NCBI GenBank assembly: GCA_016717705.1
Contig: JADKFD010000061.1
Span: 1 to 35,764 of the forward strand
Length of the DNA stretch: 35,764 nucleotides
Reading direction: 5' to 3'
Source of the DNA: Rhodanobacteraceae bacterium
GTDB taxonomy: Bacteria; Pseudomonadota; Gammaproteobacteria; Xanthomonadales; SZUA-5
Within the stretch, counting starts at the first letter, position 1, and every line of letters begins with the position of its first letter. Both the position numbers and the translations under genes were made by a program. The notes beneath the pieces are model-generated. The model was not told the DNA's origin. It ran no database searches and saw only the letters and a program-made list of their open reading frames with translations. Of this stretch, positions 30,396-35,764 are shown in pieces.

Positions 30396-31156
30396 GCTGG
30401 GAAAGCAACAGCGGGGCAGGGGGCCGGGGGCAGGGGATCAAGTCTCTGGCGATGATCGACTTTGTGGCGAGGGTGGGTTCCAATTCGGGTCGCGAAATGT
30501 TGGCGCAGGGCAGGATGCCCCGTCCCCTGCCCCCTGCCCCCTGCCCCGTGCCCCGCTCTTCGGCTTCCCGCGGCTTCACCCTCCTCGAACTGATCGTCGC
30601 CGTGGCGGTGTTCGCGGTGGTCGCGACGCTGGCCTATTCCGGGCTGGATTTGATGTTGCGCAGTCGCGCCAGTCTGGAGGGTGAGGCGGATCGGCAGCGG
30701 GCGGTGGAACTGGCGGTGCTGGGGCTGGAACGCGATCTGCGCCAGGCGCTGGCGCGGCCGGTGCGTGGCCCCTATGGCGAAGAGCTGCCGGCCCTGGCCG
30801 GTAGCGCGACTGCCGCCGAGTGGACCGTGCTGGATCTGATCAGTTCGCGCGACGGCGTGCATCCGGTTGCCGGGCGCGTGCGTTACACCGTGGTTGATGG
30901 CGCCCTGTGGCGGGCGCGCGATCCGGTGCTAGACCGCAGCCCGCGCGAGTCCGCGCGTTCGCGTCGCGTGCTTGAGGAGGTACAGCGCATGTCCTGGCGC
31001 TATGTTGCCAGCGTGCGCCAGCGCCTCGACCAATGGCCGCCGCGGACCGGCATCACCGCGCCCGAGCGCCTGCCGCGCGCGGTGGAAGTGACTTTGGTAC
31101 TGGCAGATCGCGGCGAAATTTCGCGGCTGATCGAATTGCCGGAGTCGCCGCGATGA
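30392..31156 (+). CDS. gspJ: Type II secretion minor pseudopilin GspJ, leader expanded by a repeat
   Basis: Minor pseudopilin of the T2SS tip complex. The peptidase site is SASRG/FTLLELIVAVAVFAVV with Glu5. The mature region has GLDLMLRSRASL, LGLERDLRQALARPVRG and WRYVASVRQRLDQWP. ATG 30392 overlaps the gspI stop and is the expected coupled start, but it gives a leader of about 60 residues translated from a family E repeat. A GTG at 30548 would give a normal 8-residue leader but has no visible ribosome binding site. Either way the repeat has been inserted exactly between the start and the signal. The mature domain is complete at about 195 residues. Confidence 0.9.
   Translation: MSWESNSGAGGRGQGIKSLAMIDFVARVGSNSGREMLAQGRMPRPLPPAPCPVPRSSASRGFTLLELIVAVAVFAVVATLAYSGLDLMLRSRASLEGEADRQRAVELAVLGLERDLRQALARPVRGPYGEELPALAGSATAAEWTVLDLISSRDGVHPVAGRVRYTVVDGALWRARDPVLDRSPRESARSRRVLEEVQRMSWRYVASVRQRLDQWPPRTGITAPERLPRAVEVTLVLADRGEISRLIELPESPR
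30413..30555. repeat. Family E inverted repeat (GGGGCAGGGGGC arms) in the gspJ leader
   Basis: The left arm is G-rich (30413-30436, GGGGCAGGGGGCCGGGGGC). The right arm is the C-rich complement (about 30517-30555, with CCCCTGCCCC units repeated). The arms enclose about 80 nt. A second copy is at 31223-31310. The G-rich arm has four G-runs and could form a G-quadruplex. Confidence 0.8.
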
Positions 31157-31222
31157 GGCGCGGCCCGAACAGTGGCGGCAGGAATCGCCCCGCCATGAAT
31201 CCCGTGTTTGCGCATCAGGAAC

Positions 31223-31310
31223 GGGGCAGGGGGCAGGGGGCAGGTGCCCAGCTTCGCATCATCGCCCGACAGTGCGGCGAGCTGGGTCCCCGCCCCTGCC
31301 CCCTGCCCGC
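31223..31310. repeat. Family E inverted repeat between gspJ and gspK
   Basis: The left arm is GGGGCAGGGGGCAGGGGGC (from 31223) and the right arm is CCCCGCCCCTGCCCCCTGCC (31288 onward). The enclosed segment shares words with the first copy (GGCGAG, TGGGT-TCC), so the two have a common origin. It breaks the expected coupled start of gspK. Confidence 0.8.
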
Positions 31311-31340
31311 TTTTGGTTGCCAGGACCAAATGCTTACATC

Positions 31341-32306
31341 GTGCGCCTTCGGCCAGGAATCCGCCGTCCACTTTGTGGGCCAAAGCGCCAACGCGGCGTC
31401 GCCCTGCTGCTGGCGCTGCTGATCGTCGCCCTGGCGGCAATGATTGCCACGCGCTTGTTCACGCTCACCAGCACCGGCATCAGCCGCGGCGAGTCCCAGG
31501 CGCGCCTGCAGGACGCTTACCTGCTGTCGCAGGGCATGGAGGATTTTGCGCTGGCCTTGCTCAAGCGCGATCTCGACCTCGGCGATGGCATCGACACGCG
31601 CAACGACAGCTGGGCACGGCCGCTGCCGCCATTGCCGGTGCCCGGTGGGCGCGTCGGCGGCGAACTGAGCGACCTCGACGGCCGCTTCAACCTGAACACC
31701 CTGGTGCGCAACGGCGCGCGCGACCCGGTCGCCCAGGCGCGTTTTGCGCGCCTGCTGGCGGCGCTGAAACTGGAGCCGGCGCTGCTCGATGTGGTGACCG
31801 ACTGGATCGACGTCGACAACCAGGTCTCGCCGCAGGGGGCCGAAGATCTGGATTACCTGCGCGCCGACCCGCCGTACCGCGCCGCCAATCGACCCTTCGT
31901 GCACATCTCCGAATTGCGCCTGATCAAGGGCGTCGACCAGCGCATCTACCAGTTGCTGGCCCCCGAGGTCAGCGCCTTGCCGGCAGACGTCGGCCTCAAC
32001 ATCAACACGCTCAGCGTGGCCGGCATGATGAGCCTGGCCGATGGCATCAGCGAGGAACTGGCCAAGCGCCTGTGGGGCGGCGGCCGCGCGCAATATCGGT
32101 CGATGACCGAACTGGTCGAAGCCCTGACGCAAGCCGGCGTGACCCTCGATCCCGCCGCATTGCAGGACCTGAAAGTGTCCAGCCGCTACTTCATTGCCCG
32201 AGCCGACGTCGAACTGAGCGGTCGCGTGTTCCAGTTCTACAGCCTGCTGCAACGCAACGGCGCCGGTGGCCGCGTGTTGCAGAGGATGCAGTCGGGGTTC
32301 GAGTAA
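31341..32306 (+). CDS. gspK: Type II secretion minor pseudopilin GspK
   Basis: Largest minor pseudopilin, capping the T2SS pseudopilus; about 321 residues from GTG 31341. The leader ends KRQRG/VALLLALLIVALAAMIA and, as usual for GspK, lacks Glu5. The large alpha domain shows GELSDLDGRFNLN, DWIDVDNQVSPQGAEDLDYL, RAANRPFVHISELRLIKGVD and GLNINTLS, all typical of the family. An ATG at 31153 overlapping the gspJ stop looks like the ancestral coupled start. It is out of frame with the mature region because a family E repeat lies between. A GTG at 31272 is an alternative longer start within the repeat. Confidence 0.88.
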   Translation: MRLRPGIRRPLCGPKRQRGVALLLALLIVALAAMIATRLFTLTSTGISRGESQARLQDAYLLSQGMEDFALALLKRDLDLGDGIDTRNDSWARPLPPLPVPGGRVGGELSDLDGRFNLNTLVRNGARDPVAQARFARLLAALKLEPALLDVVTDWIDVDNQVSPQGAEDLDYLRADPPYRAANRPFVHISELRLIKGVDQRIYQLLAPEVSALPADVGLNINTLSVAGMMSLADGISEELAKRLWGGGRAQYRSMTELVEALTQAGVTLDPAALQDLKVSSRYFIARADVELSGRVFQFYSLLQRNGAGGRVLQRMQSGFE

Positions 32307-32370
32307 GCGCCTGGTTTCAATGTGGGAGAACTCTCACCGAACATAACGCAAGTAACTGAAAAACAATATT

Positions 32371-32467
32371 TTCCGCAAAGGACGCAAAACACGCAAAGGA
32401 AAGCAAGAGACGCCGGAGGCCAGTGGGCCATTGAGAAATCTTGGCTTCCTTTGCGTTCTTGGCGGCA
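32371..32467. repeat. Family C inverted repeat between gspK and gspL
   Basis: CCGCAAAGGACGCAAAACAC (from 32373) with ACGCAAAGGAAAGCAAG on the left, and GGCTTCCTTTGCGTTCTTGG (32443-32462) on the right. Same family as 28591-28628 and 29881-29970. The gap from 32307 to 32711 holds this repeat, the 26-nt repeat and the perfect palindrome, and no gene. Confidence 0.75.
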
Positions 32468-32567
32468 GCTGCCGGACAACCGCGGCATGCCGCGGAAAGC
32501 TCCGTCTCACCCTTTGCGGACAAAAAATCAGATCCGCGGACTTGCCCCCAGTTCGATGCGCGAATAA

Positions 32568-32593
32568 GCGCACCGCCAGGGGCGACCGGGACT
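32568..32593 (+). repeat. 26-nt dispersed repeat, copy 2
   Basis: Identical at 25 of 26 positions to 2170-2195 (C instead of T at one site). It lies 25 nt before a perfect palindrome, while copy 1 lies 25 nt after one. Confidence 0.65.
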
Positions 32594-32617
32594 CACCCAG
32601 CATTGAGCTTTACACTC

Positions 32618-32667
32618 GGGTCCCCGTGAACACCTTCTGCGTCGGCAGAAGGTGTTCACGGGGACCC
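32618..32667. repeat. Perfect 50-nt palindrome upstream of gspL
   Basis: Two 23-nt arms (32618-32640 and 32645-32667) are exact inverted copies around a 4-nt GTCG loop. The arm begins GGGTCCCCGTGAACACC. No T-run follows, so it is not a standard terminator. It lies 45 nt before the gspL start. I know no protein site of this sequence. Confidence 0.9.
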
Positions 32668-32711
32668 TGGGTTAGACTTCGACGCATGACGTCTTCTGCC
32701 CATCCGATCCC

Positions 32712-33878
32712 GTGAGTCTCACCCGTTTGTGGTTGCGCGTGGCACCTTCGGGCGCCATCGAATGGCTGTGCCGGGATGGGCAGGGTCGCTTGCTGCACGG
32801 CCCCGGGCATTGCATCGACGGTACGCCGCCGGCATGGCCGCGGGTGGACGACACCGTGGTGGTCTGGGCCGACCAGAGCCTGGTGCTGCGGCGAGCCGCG
32901 ATGCCAGTTCCGGTCGTGCCAAGTGGCGCACCGGTCTGGCCTATCTCGCCGAAGACTGGGTTGCCGGCGATGTTGCCGACCTGCATGTGGTGGCACCGGT
33001 CTCGCTGAGCGGCCGGGACACCTGGGTGGGCGTGGTCGAGCGCCGCGGTCTCGATCAGTTGCTGGCGCGTCTGAACGAGTGGGGGCGTCAAGCCCGATCA
33101 CGTCGTCCCGGAGGCCGCCTTGCTCGGCCCCAGTCGTCCCGCCGACGTTTTGCTGGATGCGGGACACGCCAGTTTCGCCACCATCGCCGGTCTGGGCGGT
33201 GGTTGCGAAGCGGACTTGCTGCCGATGATCGCCGGGCAGCCGCTGGAATCGCTGCGGATTCTGGCGACCGGCGCCGAAGTCTCGGACATCGGCCACGCCG
33301 ACCGCATCGACACCGCCCTGCGCTGGGTGTCGCTGCAGGCCATCGACGACAGCGTGATCGACCTGCTGCAGGGACGCTTCGCGCCCGCCGGTCGCGACCA
33401 GGCGGGCGGCGGCTGGTGGAGCGCGGCGGCCAAGGTGGTGGTGGCTGCCGTGATGGTGCAGACGCTCGCGCTGGCGATTGAGGTCTACAGCACACGGAGC
33501 AATGAACAGGCGCTGGCAGCGGAACTGGAAGGGCAATTTCGCCAGGTCTTTGGCGAGCGCGAGCGCATGGTCGATCCCGCTTTCCAGATCAAGAGCGAAT
33601 TCGCCCGGTTGGGCTCGAGCGGCGCCACCCGCGCCGAGGCACTGGCCTTGCTCAAGGGACTGGCACCGATGCTGACCGCGGACAGTCGCCTGGTGCTGCA
33701 GGGATTTGTGTACGCCGACGGCGCACTGGAAGTGGCGGTACGGGCGCCGGACGCGACGCGGTTCGAGGGCTTGCGCGAACAGGTGATGCTGGACCCGACG
33801 CTCAACGTGGAGATCGGCAGCACCTCTTACGAGGGCAAGGAAGTCATCGGCCGCATCCGTATCCGGAGGAAGGCATGA
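32712..33878 (+). pseudogene. gspL: Type II secretion assembly protein GspL, two frameshifts
   Basis: Inner-membrane platform protein that ties the GspE ATPase to the pseudopilus; about 390 residues when rejoined. The start is GTG 32712. The cytoplasmic actin-like domain begins SLTRLWLRVAPSGAIEWL. The frame shifts by a lost base near 32905-32915, then reads AKWRTGLAYLAEDWVAGDVADLHVV. It shifts back by one extra G in the G5 run at 33081-33085. The rest is intact: RPADVLLDAGHASFA, a membrane helix (WWSAAAKVVVAAVMVQTLAL, about residue 240) and the periplasmic ferredoxin-like domain to TGA 33876. It overlaps gspM by ATGA. Confidence 0.82.
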
Positions 33879-34213
33879 AGGCCTGGTGGAACGGTCTGCA
33901 ACAGGCGCGCACCCAGGTCACGGCCATCATGGCTACGCGCACGCTGGCGGCGCCGCGTCCGGTGCGCTCGTTGTTTGCGCTGATCGACAGCAGCGCGCGC
34001 GACGCCGGCCTGATGAGCGCGCAGACGCGCATCGAGCCGCTCGGCGAGGATCGCGTGCGCGTGTCCATGGATGGCGTCAGTTTCGATCAACTCGCGGCCT
34101 GGCTGGAGAATCTCGACCGCAGCGAAGGCGTCGACATCAATGAATGGTCGGTTGACCGTGCCCTGGTGCCCGGTGTCGTCAACGCATCGATGACCCTGCA
34201 GACCTCGCGCTGA
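33875..34213 (+). CDS. gspM: Type II secretion assembly protein GspM, short form without a membrane helix
   Basis: Partner of GspL in the T2SS inner-membrane platform. ATG 33875 overlaps the gspL stop. The protein begins MKAWWNGL as GspM does, and its periplasmic half (SLFALIDSSARDAGL, SFDQLAAWLENLDRSEGV, VPGVVNASMTL) is well preserved. At 112 residues it is about 45-50 shorter than usual. The missing part is the membrane helix and the start of the coiled coil, which should lie between residues 8 and 11. The frame is not broken, so this looks like an in-frame loss of roughly 100-140 bp. Without the helix it could not anchor normally. Confidence 0.8.
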   Translation: MKAWWNGLQQARTQVTAIMATRTLAAPRPVRSLFALIDSSARDAGLMSAQTRIEPLGEDRVRVSMDGVSFDQLAAWLENLDRSEGVDINEWSVDRALVPGVVNASMTLQTSR

Positions 34214-34244
34214 CCTGCTCCGACTTTGCCTGAATGCGAATTTC

Positions 34245-35022
34245 ATGAAACGAACCTGGATTCTCATCGCAGCAGCGACGCTGCTGGCGCTGTCCGTCGT
34301 GGTTTCTGGCGACCTTTCCCGCGGCCGTGGCCTGGAAATGGTGGGGGGCGCCGAGCGCCGGATCTGAAGTTGCGGGGCATCAGCGGAACGGTCTGGAACG
34401 GCACGCGCCACGCGTGTCCGTCCGCGAGCAGATGCTTGGGCGGATGGACTGGCAAGTGCCGTTGGCAGGGCCTGATCCCGCGGTGCGCCCAGTGTGCGCG
34501 TGGACCCTTTCCGGCCCAGGACTCCAGCTCAGTGCGCGTGGTCGCGCGAGAGTCGGCGAATGCGATGCGCTGACCGAACTTGGCCGCGCAAGCGGAGGCC
34601 GGCTGGCTGGGCCCGGCACTGGCGATTCCGGAGCTCGAACCCACCGGTCTGGTAGTCACCGAGGACGCCAGCCTGGTGCTTTCGCGCAGCGGCATGCCAC
34701 AGGCGGTCGATGCTGCCATCGAGTGGCGCAACGCCGGCGTGCGCGGCCAGGTGGTGGCGCGCCTGGGCACCGTTCTGATCCAAGCGCATGGCAGCGATGG
34801 CCGCATCCAGGCCAGCGTGGTCGATCAGGGCGATGGCGAAGTGGAAATCCGCGGCACCGCCAGCATCGATCAAGGCAGTTATCGCAGCGAAACCATCCTG
34901 GTCCCGCGCGTGGAGCAGGGCCCGGTGGTCGAGGCGCTGCAATGGGTCGGCGCCCCGCGTCCCGGTGGCGGGCGCGTGCTGATTGTCGAGGTCGCATCAC
35001 CGTGCTGGAGGAAAGCTTGTGA
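34245..35022 (+). pseudogene. gspN: Type II secretion protein GspN, about five frameshifts
   Basis: GspN is an accessory inner-membrane T2SS protein of about 250 residues. The signal-anchor MKRTWILIAAATLLALSVV starts at ATG 34245. Single-base shifts are then needed near 34302 (to FLATFPAAVAWKWWG), in the G run about 34343-34348 (to APDLKLRGISGTVWNG), near 34400-34411 (to RVSVREQMLGRMDWQV), near 34576-34580 (to LAAQAEAGWLGPALAIPELE) and near 34990 (to GRITVLEESL and TGA 35020). The order and content of these pieces fit GspN throughout, and no unrelated insertion is seen. As written the gene cannot make a full protein. Confidence 0.75.
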
Positions 35023-35764
35023 ATCTGGATCTGGATCAGGCACTGGCGGTCGCCCGCAATGCCGCTTTGGCCGCCGGCGAGGTCATCGACCACTACTACG
35101 CCCGCGGCGTTGCGGTGCGCATCAAGGCAGATGCCACGCCGGTCACGCAGGCCGACGAAGACAGCGAAAAAGTCATTCGCGAGGTGTTGTCGGCCGCCTA
35201 CCCCGACCACGCCATCTACGGCGAAGAAGGCGGCCATAGCGGCAGTGGCTGGTCGATCCGATCGACGGCACCAAGAGTTTCGTGCGCGGCTATCCGATGT
35301 TCTCCACGCAGATCGCCTTGATGCATCGCGGCGAACTGCTGCTGGGCGTGTCGCATGCCAGCGCCTTCGGCGAAACCGCCTGGGCGCGACGCGGCGGCGG
35401 CGCCTTCCTCAACGGCGTACCGTGCAAGGTGGCGGCCACACCTGAGTGGTCGAAGGCAACGCTGTCGACCGGCAACCTGAAGACGCTGGCCGGCGGCCCC
35501 GGCTGGGCGAAACTGGCGGAACTGGTACGCGGCGCCCATCGCACACGCGGCTACGGCGACTTTTACCACTACCACCTGCTGGCCAGCGGTCGCATCGACG
35601 TGGTGCTGGAAAGCGAAGTCAACATTCTCGACATCGCGGCGCTGGTGGCGATCATCGGCGAAGCCGGTGGCGTGTTCACTGATCTTTACGGTATGCCAAT
35701 CGGCGTCGACACCACCACCGTACTGGCCGGCACGCCGGCGATGCACGCGCACGCGCTAGCGGTG
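35019..35764 (+). pseudogene. Inositol-monophosphatase family phosphatase (histidinol-phosphatase-like), frameshifted and cut by window end
   Basis: A lithium-sensitive-type Mg-dependent phosphatase. GTG 35019 overlaps the gspN stop (GTGA). Metal-binding residues are seen in YGEEGG (about 70-75) and WLVDPIDGTKSFVRGYP, and the C-terminal metal site in NILDIAALVAIIGEAGG. The spacing and the GYGDFYHYHLLASGRIDVVLE segment resemble the HisN-type histidinol-phosphatase branch more than SuhB or CysQ, by recollection only. One base is missing near 35244-35246, between GHSGS and WLVDP. The second frame is open to the window edge at 35764, after about 248 residues, so only the last residues may be missing. 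Confidence 0.8.

Overview
The window is high-GC bacterial DNA, estimated by eye at about two thirds G+C. Its gene content suggests a gammaproteobacterium of the Xanthomonadales (Lysobacterales) type. The grounds are a ParE and Ohr of that flavour, a CadC-like PD40 regulator, a split xps-style general secretion cluster, and many short palindromic intergenic repeats of the kinds common in Xanthomonadaceae and Rhodanobacteraceae. This placement is inferred from memory of the families; no search was run.

Layout. 1-2046: the end of a bidirectional [NiFe] hydrogenase operon (probable hoxY tail, hoxH, and the hoxW maturation protease). 2274-3893: a GAF/HD-GYP cyclic-di-GMP phosphodiesterase, preceded by an 80-nt palindrome. 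4113-10037 (minus): parE without a visible start codon, a 1021-residue secreted repeat/PPC protein, and a DUF4097-like lipoprotein with a strong promoter. 10551-12923: yceH (minus) and class I fumarase (plus). 13083-17252: a giant MscS-family channel with an N-terminal solute-binding domain. 17395-20174 (minus): ohr and a CadC-like regulator whose stop codon lies in the ohr -10 box. 20287-22342: a secreted beta-propeller protein and a SlyB-like lipoprotein. 22488-26286: a molybdopterin oxidoreductase (minus) divergent from a membrane diguanylate cyclase (plus). 26645-28391: a cold-shock gene with a long leader, convergent with bioA. 28881-35022: type II secretion genes gspG-H-I-J-K-L-M-N. 35019-end: an inositol-monophosphatase/histidinol-phosphatase-like gene, cut by the window edge.

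How the genes work together. The gsp genes encode the pseudopilins and inner-membrane assembly platform of a type II secretion system. gspC, D, E and F are not in the window. The two secreted proteins (6046-9111 and 20287-21606) are plausible T2SS substrates. The phosphodiesterase and diguanylate cyclase form a cyclic-di-GMP pair, though they are 21 kb apart.

Unusual features. (1) Five families of palindromic repeats fill almost every intergenic gap and enter gene ends (yceH stop, bioA tail, gspJ leader, gspK start). (2) From 29.19 to 35.25 kb, gspG, gspH, gspL, gspN and the phosphatase carry about a dozen single-base frameshifts while the encoded proteins stay recognisable in the alternate frames. 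This points to indel-rich sequence or very recent decay. (3) The solute-binding/MscS fusion is the most interesting intact gene. I found no CRISPR array, tRNA, rRNA, transposase, prophage or obvious new defence system.
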